A stretch of 6,583 nt of DNA from Thermoprotei archaeon (GTDB taxonomy: Archaea > Thermoproteota > Nitrososphaeria > Geothermarchaeales > JDFR-13): positions 1 through 6,583 of the forward strand of contig DQVL01000018.1 in NCBI GenBank assembly GCA_015661745.1, read 5' to 3'. The position numbers and the translations under genes were made by a program. The notes under the pieces are model-generated. The model worked only from the letters and a program-made list of their open reading frames with translations, searched no databases and was not told the DNA's origin. This document shows positions 1-6,345 of the stretch, in pieces; the stretch's first letter is position 1, and each line of letters starts with the position of its first letter.

Positions 1-256
1 AAATATTATCTTTTAGCCTCTCAATAGGTATAGTCGTCATGTGAGACTCTATAAATGGTAGAAACTCGCCTCTGCCAACCATAACAGATTTTACACCATC
101 ACTAGATAGATAGATTGTTCTATCACCCTCCTCATAGAGTAGAACCATATTATCGATACCAGGGGGAATATAATCGGTTAATAACATTAGAAGCTTCTTT
201 AAAGCTTCATAATCGCCATCTAGAGACTTCTCAACTAAATTATCAAGAATATTCAT
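1..256 (-). CDS. Unrecognised protein, N-terminal 85 residues (runs off the left edge)
   Basis: This is an open frame starting at an ATG at 256-254 and still open at the window edge, so only the N-terminus is visible. An in-frame TAG lies four codons before the ATG, which fixes the start region. I do not recognise the family. Residues 1-30 look helical and amphipathic, with many Leu, Glu and Lys. After a Pro-Pro-Gly at about residues 31-33 there is a run of short beta-like segments, compatible with a small mixed alpha/beta domain. No signal peptide, membrane segment, Cys/His metal site or nucleotide-binding motif is visible. There is no Shine-Dalgarno site before the ATG, and a TATA-like box lies about 30 nt upstream, so it probably has its own promoter and a nearly leaderless transcript. 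Codon use resembles its neighbours. Coding status is likely; function is unknown. Confidence 0.7.
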   Translation of the reverse strand, partial: MNILDNLVEKSLDGDYEALKKLLMLLTDYIPPGIDNMVLLYEEGDRTIYLSSDGVKSVMVGRGEFLPFIESHMTTIPIERLKDNI

Positions 257-275
257 AATAATACAATACTATATA

Positions 276-295
276 GAGGCTATAGATAAAGCCTC
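276..295 (-). promoter_or_regulatory. Candidate promoter of the left-edge gene, TATA box inside an inverted repeat
   Basis: On the minus strand, TTTATCTATA (290-281) lies 25-34 nt upstream of the ATG at 256, the right distance for an archaeal TATA box of a transcript with a very short leader. The box sits between perfect 6-bp arms, GAGGCT at 276-281 and AGCCTC at 290-295, separated by 8 bp. An inverted repeat over the TATA box is a plausible repressor site, because a protein bound there would block TBP. That regulatory role is inferred from position only. Confidence 0.4.
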
Positions 296-387
296 GATGG
301 AAAATCTAAATATTGATATATAGATAATATGTGAAGTATATGTAAAGTTTATTATTATATGGTGATATGGTGATTTCCATACGAAAC

Positions 388-403
388 TAATGACTCCTCA
401 TTA
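388..403 (-). repeat. 16-bp perfect inverted repeat (6-bp stem, 4-nt loop) after the HIT gene
   Basis: TAATGA (388-393) and TCATTA (398-403) flank a four-base loop, starting 5 nt past the stop codon of the HIT gene in its direction of transcription. It could protect or mark the 3' end of that mRNA. The stem is short and AT-rich and no T-run follows directly, so it is a weak terminator candidate. The rest of 257-408 holds only an 8-bp unit repeated twice (ATATGGTG, 357-372) and AT-rich sequence. Confidence 0.35.
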
Positions 404-408
404 CTATA

Positions 409-843
409 CTAGATATTGTTTAGAGCATCGATGATAATACCGGTTTTATCCCTCCACATATCAATAACCTCCCTTGCTTCATCCTCTGTAAGCCTATGTC
501 TACCACTCCAGAACCCTCCATACCTCCCCCATCTAGGGATTACATGTACATGAAAATGGAATATAACTTGACCGGCTGCCCCACCACTATTTGTTACAAT
601 ATTAACTCCCGGTGCATCGAATTCAACACGGTATATCCTACCCAGTATAGATGATAAAAACCACGTTCTAGCCAAGAGTTTATACGGTGTATCATGGATA
701 GACTCATAATGTTCTCTAGGGATTACAAGTAGATGCCCTTTAGAAACTGGATAGATATCGAGGAATACCATATTTAATTCGTCTTCATATATAATGTAAG
801 AGTGGGTCTCACCCCTTGCTATACTACAGAATATACATGTCAT
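409..843 (-). CDS. HIT-family protein (histidine triad nucleotide hydrolase/transferase)
   Basis: This is a complete 144-residue protein of the usual length for the family. HIT proteins hydrolyse or transfer nucleotidyl groups, for example from AMP-lysine, AMP-NH2 or dinucleoside polyphosphates, through a covalent His-AMP intermediate. The defining triad is HFHVHVIPR at residues 96-104, so His98 (the middle His) is the expected nucleophile, preceded by the conserved NSGGAAGQ segment (85-92). The N-terminus has CIFC (Cys3, Cys6), and His45 lies in IPREHYESI. With a triad histidine these can form the structural zinc site known in many prokaryotic HIT proteins. The tail after the triad (residues 105-144) contains a Trp/Gly/Arg-rich turn and a helix. 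The start is the ATG at 843, directly before the MTCIFC start typical of the family, with no ribosome binding site. It is divergent from lplA across 58 bp. The exact substrate cannot be told, and a tie to lipoylation is not shown. Confidence 0.93.
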   Translation of the reverse strand: MTCIFCSIARGETHSYIIYEDELNMVFLDIYPVSKGHLLVIPREHYESIHDTPYKLLARTWFLSSILGRIYRVEFDAPGVNIVTNSGGAAGQVIFHFHVHVIPRWGRYGGFWSGRHRLTEDEAREVIDMWRDKTGIIIDALNNI

Positions 844-869
844 AAAGAATTATTTTATCGTAGAATATG

Positions 870-876
870 TATAAAT
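870..876. promoter_or_regulatory. Shared TATA-like box of the divergent HIT and lplA promoters
   Basis: TATAAAT on the plus strand (ATTTATA on the minus strand) is centred at 873. That is 29 nt before the lplA ATG at 902 and 30 nt before the HIT-gene ATG at 843. With TBP boxes normally about 26 nt before the transcription start, it could drive both genes as nearly leaderless transcripts. Neither gene has a Shine-Dalgarno site, which agrees. No other box in the 58-bp spacer has as good a spacing for either gene. The call rests on position and sequence only. Confidence 0.5.
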
Positions 877-901
877 CATCTTAGTATATGGTTGATTATC
901 T

Positions 902-1663
902 ATGAGGATTATACAGAGTTTTGGGGGGGATCCAATATATAATATTGCGTTGGAGGAGGTACTCTCTGATCTCTCGATAGAGTTAAAGGATGAGATTATA
1001 AGGCTCTGGATAGAGGATAAGACATTAGTAATAGGGTATGGACAGAGGGTAGAGGATGAAATAGATATTGAAGAGGCCTATAGACATGGCATCCCTATTG
1101 TTAGGAGACAGTCGGGGGGTGGAACAGTATATCATGATCTAGGGAATATCAATATAAGCTTATATCTACCTATACGCATATTAGACGTGTCAAAGATATA
1201 TGAGATCGGTAGTAGATATATACTCTCTACATTGAGGAGGATGTCACTAGAGCCATATATAGAGAATAGAAATGATATCGTGGTAGACGGTTATAAAGTA
1301 TCAGGTTCATCCATATGGATCAGGAGGAAAGCAACTGTATATCACGCTACATTATTGGTAGATGCAGATATAGATTTGATGATGAAGCTTTTAAAACCCC
1401 CTATACATCTAGTTAGAGAGGGTAGAGTCAAACCCTCAAAATATAGACCTACCAACCTAAAGCATTTTATTGATATAGATGTTGGAGAAGCCCTTAAAAT
1501 ACTTAGGGTGACAGTAGCTGAACTGGCTGGTAAAACTTTACCAATAAGGCTTGACGGCGTATTATATAGGAGGCTTGAAGAGAAGGTAGAGAAATATTTA
1601 GATAGTAAATGGAATATAAATGATGGATATAAGGGATCGCCACCATACAATCTACTTCAGTAG
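902..1663 (+). CDS. lplA: Lipoate-protein ligase A, catalytic domain only
   Basis: This 253-residue cytoplasmic enzyme activates lipoate with ATP to lipoyl-AMP and transfers the lipoyl group to a lysine of acceptor domains, here most likely Lys44 of the E2 encoded next door. Family signs are GGDPIYNIALEE near the N-terminus (8-19), the core motif RRQSGGGTVYHD plus GNINIS (68-86) that forms the lipoyl-AMP pocket, and the catalytic lysine motif KVSGS with Lys132. HATLLVD (148-154) follows, where many relatives have HGTLL. E. coli LplA is about 340 residues; this protein stops just past the WN..G.SP.YN-like segment that leads into the C-terminal accessory domain. It therefore resembles the archaeal bipartite enzymes, such as Thermoplasma LplA, that need a separate LplB. 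No LplB gene is in the window. The start is an ATG at 902 without a ribosome binding site. Its last 12 bp overlap the 3' end of the convergent E3 gene. An octanoyltransferase role is possible but less likely. Confidence 0.9.
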   Translation: MRIIQSFGGDPIYNIALEEVLSDLSIELKDEIIRLWIEDKTLVIGYGQRVEDEIDIEEAYRHGIPIVRRQSGGGTVYHDLGNINISLYLPIRILDVSKIYEIGSRYILSTLRRMSLEPYIENRNDIVVDGYKVSGSSIWIRRKATVYHATLLVDADIDLMMKLLKPPIHLVREGRVKPSKYRPTNLKHFIDIDVGEALKILRVTVAELAGKTLPIRLDGVLYRRLEEKVEKYLDSKWNINDGYKGSPPYNLLQ

Positions 1664-3010
1664 ATAATGATATGGCTTACCCAGAGAATATTCAGCAGCT
1701 TCTCTCAAAGCCTCAGATACAGTTGGATGTGGATGTACAGTTAATGCTAAATCCTCTAATGAGGCTCTAGTCTCGAGAAGGTAGGTGGCTTCCCCAGCCA
1801 GTTCAGATGCATTTGGTGCAGCTATATGTATACCATATATGAGGCCTTCACCATCTACAATTAGTTTAACGAAGCCTTCACTAACCCCCTCCATATATGC
1901 TTTGGCTAAGCCTCCTATAGGATATATAACTTCTTTAACATCATATCCAGCTTCTCTGGCTTCATCATATGTAAACCCTACTGATACAAGCTCAGGCTCG
2001 GTATATACGACTGATGGGATATATTTAGAGACTCTATACATTTCACCGCCCGATGCATTTTCACCGGCTATCACACCCTCAAGAAACGCTTTATGGGCTA
2101 ACATAGGTTTTCCAGCTAGATCACCCACTGCATATACCCCATCAATACTTGTTTTATTCATATCATCCACAATTACAAAGCCTTCATTATCAAGCTTAAC
2201 ACCTAGTTTATCCAAATCCCTTGAATTAGGTTTACGGCCTACAGCTATAAGGACTGTATCAACTTCTAGTTTTACATTATTTGAGAGTTTCACCATTAGA
2301 GATTCACCATTTCTAACCCATTCCTCAGCCTTAACACCAGTATATATCTTTACATCCTTCTTCTTGAGAAGTCTATCCATCAGCATAGAGAAGTCTTTAT
2401 CCATTAGGGGTAATACCCTATCAAGAAGCTCGATTAGATATACATCAACGCCTAATTCAGAGAATATAGTTGCATATTCAACCCCTATATAGCCGGCACC
2501 TATTATAGCAATTGAATTAGGTAATTCACTGATATCCAAAATACTTCTATTATTATGGATATATTCACCGTCTACAGTGAAGCCTGGGATATCGACTGGT
2601 TTAGAGCCCATAGCCAATATTATTTTATCCCCGTATAACTCTTCACCATTGACAGTTACATTTCTAATATCTTTGAAGATAGCCTCCCCCTTATAAATAT
2701 CGACTCCATATCCCTTCAAAAGATATTCAATGCCTCTAGATGATCTATTGGAGACCTTCCTAACCCATTTAACCAATTCTCTATAATCAATCTCTGTATC
2801 TCCAACGATAAATGGATATTTGGCTAGGTCAGAAGCTATCTTAGCTCCCTTCAATAAAGCCTTGGTAGGTATACATCCATAGTTTGTACATTCTCCCCCA
2901 AATCTATCTCTCTCAATAATAGCTACTTTAGCTCCATTCTGTGAAGCCCTTATAGCTGCAGGATATCCTCCGGGTCCACCACCCACTACCAACACATCAT
3001 ACTTTTTCAT
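1652..3010 (-). CDS. lpdA: Dihydrolipoyl dehydrogenase (E3)
   Basis: E3 is a homodimeric flavoprotein that reoxidises the dihydrolipoyl group of E2, passing electrons through a disulfide and FAD to NAD+. From the ATG at 3010 the protein has 452 residues, typical for the family. Visible motifs are the FAD-binding VVGGGPGGY (8-16), the redox disulfide CTNYGC with Cys41 and Cys46, and the NAD site GAGYIGVE (171-178). An acidic Glu194 follows at the end of the next strand, which favours NAD+ over NADP+. Further on are the second FAD motif YAVGDLAG (293-300) and the dimer-interface catalytic motif HPHPTVSE with His428 and Glu433. All key residues are present. The frame can be extended four codons to a TTG (3022), but GGTG sits 6 nt before the ATG and the ATG gives the usual MKKYDVLVVGG start, so I prefer it. 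It is the last gene of the operon, 17 nt after E2, and overlaps lplA tail to tail. Confidence 0.95.
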   Translation of the reverse strand: MKKYDVLVVGGGPGGYPAAIRASQNGAKVAIIERDRFGGECTNYGCIPTKALLKGAKIASDLAKYPFIVGDTEIDYRELVKWVRKVSNRSSRGIEYLLKGYGVDIYKGEAIFKDIRNVTVNGEELYGDKIILAMGSKPVDIPGFTVDGEYIHNNRSILDISELPNSIAIIGAGYIGVEYATIFSELGVDVYLIELLDRVLPLMDKDFSMLMDRLLKKKDVKIYTGVKAEEWVRNGESLMVKLSNNVKLEVDTVLIAVGRKPNSRDLDKLGVKLDNEGFVIVDDMNKTSIDGVYAVGDLAGKPMLAHKAFLEGVIAGENASGGEMYRVSKYIPSVVYTEPELVSVGFTYDEAREAGYDVKEVIYPIGGLAKAYMEGVSEGFVKLIVDGEGLIYGIHIAAPNASELAGEATYLLETRASLEDLALTVHPHPTVSEALREAAEYSLGKPYHYLLK

Positions 3011-3016
3011 TATATA

Positions 3017-3020
3017 CACC
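3017..3020 (-). promoter_or_regulatory. Ribosome binding site that decides the E3 start
   Basis: GGTG, part of the crenarchaeal GAGGTGAT consensus, ends 6 nt before the ATG at 3010. The alternative TTG at 3022-3020 would overlap this site and has no well-spaced site of its own. Confidence 0.55.
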
Positions 3021-3027
3021 AAATACC

Positions 3028-4218
3028 TTATTCTATCAGAAGGATATATGGGTTTTCTAGAAGCTCTTTAAGCCTCATAAGGAATCTGGTTACATACGCT
3101 CCTTCAAGGACTCTATGGTCGAAGCTGATAGAGAGATACATAAACTTCCTGTTTACAAGTCTGTCACCATCTAAAACTGGTCTCTCAAATATTCTATGGA
3201 CACCTAATATAGCGACCTCAGGTGGATTGATTACAGCCATGCCGGCTATAGAGCCTATAGAACCTATATTTGTTATTGTAAAAGTCCCTCCACTTACATC
3301 ATCAAGGGTTAACTCACCCTTCCTCGCCTTATCAGCTAGGGACCTAATCTCACGGGCAAGTTCAACTATAGATTTTTTATCTGCATCCTTAATATTGGGT
3401 ACTACAAGGGCTTCACCAGCGTCTACAGCCAATCCAATATTATAATATTTCTTAACTATAATCTCTCCCCTCTCATCATCAACCGATGAATTGAGAAGTG
3501 GATACTCCTTTAATGCAGATATAACAGCCTTTATAATAAACGGTAGAATAGTGATTTTAACACCTCTATCAGCCCCATACTTCTTCACACGTTCTCTTAG
3601 ACTCCATAACTCAGTTACATCAACCTCCTCAATAAGGTATGCATGGGGGATAACCCTCTTAGCCTCAGCCATATTCTTAAACATAAATCTACGGATACCC
3701 CTTATCTCAATCCTCTCCTCCAACACCTCCTTCGACACAGGCTTCTCAGGAACCGGCTCTGGAGATATAGATGCAACATATGACTCTACATCAGCCTTTG
3801 TAATTATACCCTTAGGCCCCGTGCCTTGAACCCTACTTAGGTCTACCCCCAACCTCTTGGCAAGTAACCTAACTCCAGGAGGCGCTTTTACACGTTTACC
3901 TGTATAACTCTTTCCAACTTCTTGCTTAATAGGTTCCTCCACAACAGGTTTATCAGGGGATTCTCTAGCCTCTCCATCAACTACTTCAATCTCGAGAAGT
4001 GGTGAGCCAACAGGTACTAGTTCACCCTCCTTAGCCAATATTCTAACTATCTTTCCCTCATAGGGTGATGGGATCTCAACCTTGGCTTTAGCGGTCAATA
4101 CCTCAACAATTGGCTGGAACTGTTTTACATAGTCACCCTCTTTAACAAGCCATTTAACTATCTCACCCTCCGCAATACCCTCTCCAATATCAGGTAATTT
4201 ATATATCTTCTTAACCAT
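3028..4218 (-). CDS. 2-oxoacid dehydrogenase E2, dihydrolipoyl acyltransferase
   Basis: E2 is the structural core of the complex. It carries the acyl group on a lipoyl arm and transfers it to CoA. The 396 residues show one N-terminal lipoyl domain (about 1-80), with Lys44 in VLTAKAKVEIPSP as the lipoylation site; a charged Pro/Glu/Lys linker (81-110); a peripheral subunit-binding domain (about 111-147, APPGVRLLAKRLGVDLSRV then GTGPKG) that docks E1 or E3; a second linker; and the acyltransferase domain (about 165-396). The last has SGGTFTITNIGSIG (309-322), NPPEVAILG and the active-site segment SFDHRVLEG with His368. NIGSIG, PPEVAI and the C-terminal LENP resemble branched-chain E2 proteins. 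Two motif changes stand out: Ala43 where lipoyl domains nearly always have Asp (DKA), and Glu372 where the acyltransferase motif HxxxDG has Asp. The start ATG at 4218 has GAGGT 8 nt upstream, and it follows E1-beta by 11 nt. The pdhC/bkdB equivalent; substrate not fixed. Confidence 0.95.
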   Translation of the reverse strand: MVKKIYKLPDIGEGIAEGEIVKWLVKEGDYVKQFQPIVEVLTAKAKVEIPSPYEGKIVRILAKEGELVPVGSPLLEIEVVDGEARESPDKPVVEEPIKQEVGKSYTGKRVKAPPGVRLLAKRLGVDLSRVQGTGPKGIITKADVESYVASISPEPVPEKPVSKEVLEERIEIRGIRRFMFKNMAEAKRVIPHAYLIEEVDVTELWSLRERVKKYGADRGVKITILPFIIKAVISALKEYPLLNSSVDDERGEIIVKKYYNIGLAVDAGEALVVPNIKDADKKSIVELAREIRSLADKARKGELTLDDVSGGTFTITNIGSIGSIAGMAVINPPEVAILGVHRIFERPVLDGDRLVNRKFMYLSISFDHRVLEGAYVTRFLMRLKELLENPYILLIE

Positions 4219-4226
4219 TACACCCT

Positions 4227-4231
4227 ACCTC
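4227..4231 (-). promoter_or_regulatory. Ribosome binding site of E2
   Basis: GAGGT overlaps the TGA stop of the E1-beta gene and lies 8 nt before the E2 ATG, so translation of E2 may be coupled to that of E1-beta. Confidence 0.6.
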
Positions 4232-5207
4232 AATACTCCATAAGTTTAGATATAGCGTTATATATACGGGCTATGTTAGGCATATAAAGTTTTTCATGGG
4301 CTAAGGGAAAGGGAGTATCATATCCTGTGACCCTCAATATAGGCCCATATAAAAGATCTACATGCTCCTCAACTATATATGCCGATAATTCAGAGCCTAA
4401 ACCCAGTGTTTTTGGAGCCTCATGAACTATAAGCATTCGACCGGTCTTCTCAAGACTATCGATAATCAAGTCTTTATCATATGGATATAAAGTCCTTAAA
4501 TCTATTATCTCAACCTCTACACCAAGCTTCTCCTTAACTATATCAGCTGCCTGCTTAGATATATGTACCATCGCACCCCAGGTAACAAGGGTTATATCCC
4601 CACCCTCCCTAACAATCTTACCTTTACCAAGTTCAATCGTATAATCATCTTCAGGGACTTCCTCCTTTATAACCCTATATATAGATTTAGGCTCTAGAAA
4701 TATCACTGGATCGTTGAGTCTAATAGCTGTCTTTAGAAGTCCTTTGGCATCATAGGGTCCACTTGGCATCATAACGTATAAGCCGGTTGTATGGATAAAT
4801 AGAGACTCTGGACTCTGGCTATGATGCATACCACCTTTAATACCTCCACAACATGGACTTCTAAGGACTAGAGGTACGTTATACATTCCACCTGATCTAA
4901 ATCTTATTCTAGCCATGTTACTATAGATTTGGTCGAAAGCTTCATAGACGAAATCTATGAATTGGATCTCGGCTACAGGTCTAAGACCATATAATGCTAG
5001 ACCTATTGAGAACCCTATAATACCTAATTCGGTTAATGGGGTATCAATGACTCTCTCCTCCCCAAATAAGTCTATTAAGCCGTCTGTAACTAGGAATACA
5101 CCTCCTCTACGCCCAATATCCTCACCCAATACAACTACTCTATCATCACGTTCCATCTCCTCACGTAGAGCCATGTTTAAAGCTTCAACCATATTTATTT
5201 GAGGCAT
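4230..5207 (-). CDS. 2-oxoacid dehydrogenase E1, beta subunit
   Basis: This 325-residue protein has the usual E1-beta length. It forms an alpha2beta2 heterotetramer with the upstream gene product and supplies half of the thiamine diphosphate site. Recognisable segments are VVVLGEDIGRRGGVFLVTDGL (25-44, nearly family consensus) and RVIDTPLTELGIIG, with Glu60 as the conserved glutamate that activates the cofactor. PVAEIQFIDFVYEAFDQI (78-95), HHSQSPE (128-134) with His129 at the active site, and MPSGPYDAKGLLKTAI follow. HSQSPE and FLEPKSIYR (170-178) match the branched-chain 2-oxoacid dehydrogenase version; pyruvate dehydrogenase beta of Bacillus type has different residues at both places. A Cys-Cys pair (119-120) sits in the loop before HHSQSPE, where relatives often have Gly or aromatic residues. 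The ATG at 5207 is one base past the E1-alpha stop and has a perfect GAGGTG site. The pdhB/bkdA2 equivalent. Confidence 0.95.
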   Translation of the reverse strand: MPQINMVEALNMALREEMERDDRVVVLGEDIGRRGGVFLVTDGLIDLFGEERVIDTPLTELGIIGFSIGLALYGLRPVAEIQFIDFVYEAFDQIYSNMARIRFRSGGMYNVPLVLRSPCCGGIKGGMHHSQSPESLFIHTTGLYVMMPSGPYDAKGLLKTAIRLNDPVIFLEPKSIYRVIKEEVPEDDYTIELGKGKIVREGGDITLVTWGAMVHISKQAADIVKEKLGVEVEIIDLRTLYPYDKDLIIDSLEKTGRMLIVHEAPKTLGLGSELSAYIVEEHVDLLYGPILRVTGYDTPFPLAHEKLYMPNIARIYNAISKLMEY

Positions 5208-5208
5208 T

Positions 5209-6345
5209 TTAATCCACCTCTAAACCGAGGCTCTTCATCAACTCTAATGACTCCCTAAACTCCCTAAGTTGGTCTTGTAGATTCCATGGTAACTTCTCAA
5301 ATACATTATGGAAGAAGACGTCATGTGGGAGACCACCTTTATTAAGGACTTTCTTAGCTATATCCTCTATATAATTGTAATATCGTCTATAAAGCTCATT
5401 AGCCTCTGAATCAGTTAATACACCCTTGAAGATAAGATAATTTCTATATCTCTTGAGTGGCTCATACTTCATCATACGATTAACCTCCTCTTCAGACCGA
5501 TATTTACTTGGGTCATCAGCAGTTGTATGAGAACCCAATCTATATGTAAGCATCTCAATTAGATATGGCTCCTTCTCCTTCCTAGCCTTTTCAACAGCTT
5601 CAGAGGCAATCTTATACATAGCTAAGACGTCGTTCCCATCAACCCTAATAGATTCTATGCCATATACCAATCCTCTGAAGGCTATAGATGGGGATCTAGT
5701 CTGTCTATCGAATGGAACTGATATAGCCCACTGGTTATTTTCACATACAAATATTACTGGGACTCTATATACACCGGCAAAGTTTAGTCCAGCATGGAAA
5801 TCACCTCTAGAGGTGGCTCCATCACCAAACATAACCATGGTTACCGAGTCTCTATCTAGATATTTCATGGCGTAAGCCACTCCAACTGCATGGGGGATCT
5901 GGTTACCCACTGGAACTGGAGTTGGAACCATATTAAATCTCCGGTTTCCATATATTGCGAAATCACTACCCTTTAAAGGATCATCTTGATTATATAGGGC
6001 TCGATCAAGGATCTCCTCCTCATCCATTCCCCTAACAAGGTATACACCCAAATCTCTATAGCTTGGAAATACCCAGTCATCAGGTTTTAGTGGAGTCACA
6101 GCCCCCACAATAGCTTCTTGACCTAGATTCGGTGCATGGATAGCAACCTTACCAAGTCTCTGAAGTTTCAACAACCATTCATCCAATACTCTAGCTCTAA
6201 CCATATATTCATATAATTTATATAGTGTAGAGCCATCTAAATTGGGTTCATCCCCAACTATATTACCCTCCTCATCTATAATTCTATATATTCCTAACGT
6301 CTTTTCAATAGAAGCTTCATCTATACCCCTTACAATTCTAGACAT
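5209..6345 (-). CDS. 2-oxoacid dehydrogenase E1, alpha subunit
   Basis: This 378-residue subunit carries most of the thiamine diphosphate contacts and, with E1-beta, decarboxylates the 2-oxoacid. The Mg2+/cofactor motif runs from GDGATSRGDFH (174-184) to the closing NNQWAIS (203-209), the GDG...NN spacing of this superfamily. Also visible are GQEAIVGA (75-82), SYRDLGVYLVRGM (95-107), GNQIPHAVGVAYAMKY (147-162) and the active-site loop GSHTTADDPSKYR (271-283) with His273. YGIESIRVDGNDV (228-240) and a C-terminal VFEKLPWNLQDQL (348-360) resemble branched-chain 2-oxoacid dehydrogenase alpha subunits. The serine that the mitochondrial kinase phosphorylates in the loop is Thr here, and no kinase gene is present, so control by phosphorylation is not indicated. 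It is the first gene of the operon. The ATG at 6345 lacks a clear ribosome binding site but has a TATA-like box about 30 nt upstream, suggesting a short or absent leader. The pdhA/bkdA1 equivalent; pyruvate remains a possible substrate. Confidence 0.95.
   Translation of the reverse strand: MSRIVRGIDEASIEKTLGIYRIIDEEGNIVGDEPNLDGSTLYKLYEYMVRARVLDEWLLKLQRLGKVAIHAPNLGQEAIVGAVTPLKPDDWVFPSYRDLGVYLVRGMDEEEILDRALYNQDDPLKGSDFAIYGNRRFNMVPTPVPVGNQIPHAVGVAYAMKYLDRDSVTMVMFGDGATSRGDFHAGLNFAGVYRVPVIFVCENNQWAISVPFDRQTRSPSIAFRGLVYGIESIRVDGNDVLAMYKIASEAVEKARKEKEPYLIEMLTYRLGSHTTADDPSKYRSEEEVNRMMKYEPLKRYRNYLIFKGVLTDSEANELYRRYYNYIEDIAKKVLNKGGLPHDVFFHNVFEKLPWNLQDQLREFRESLELMKSLGLEVD
5215..5220 (-). promoter_or_regulatory. 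Strong ribosome binding site of E1-beta
   Basis: GAGGTG lies within the last codons of E1-alpha, 7 nt before the E1-beta ATG. It is a full match to the crenarchaeal Shine-Dalgarno core and supports that ATG. With only 1 nt between the genes, equal production of the two E1 subunits by coupled translation is likely. Confidence 0.7.

Noticed and set aside
357..372. Tandem 8-bp repeat ATATGGTG, two copies
   Set aside because: Only two copies of a low-complexity unit in AT-rich intergenic DNA; too little to call a repeat array or a binding site.
297..380. Distant imperfect inverted match between ATGGAAAATC (297-306) and GATTTCCAT (372-380)
   Set aside because: Short, interrupted and AT-rich with about 65 bp between the arms; expected by chance.
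923..929. Run of seven G residues near the start of lplA, and a run of six near 1115
   Set aside because: Considered as possible frameshift or sequencing-error sites, but both encode conserved glycines (GGDP and SGGG) and the frame is intact across them.
1342..1650. A 102-codon minus-strand frame opposite the 3' half of lplA
   Set aside because: It is Ser/Leu-rich without recognisable features, and lplA motifs run through this region on the plus strand.
1785..2492. A 235-codon plus-strand open frame antisense to the E3 gene
   Set aside because: Its protein is Ser/Pro/Thr-rich with no domain, and it mirrors the codon pattern of the E3 gene, whose motifs are certain. It is a shadow frame, as are the shorter plus-strand frames at 3227-3445, 3491-3829, 4957-5202 and 5657-5875.
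3011..3022. TTG or GTG start for E3, four or three codons before the ATG
   Set aside because: The ATG at 3010 has the better-spaced GGTG site and gives the family's usual N-terminus; the upstream TTG overlaps that site.
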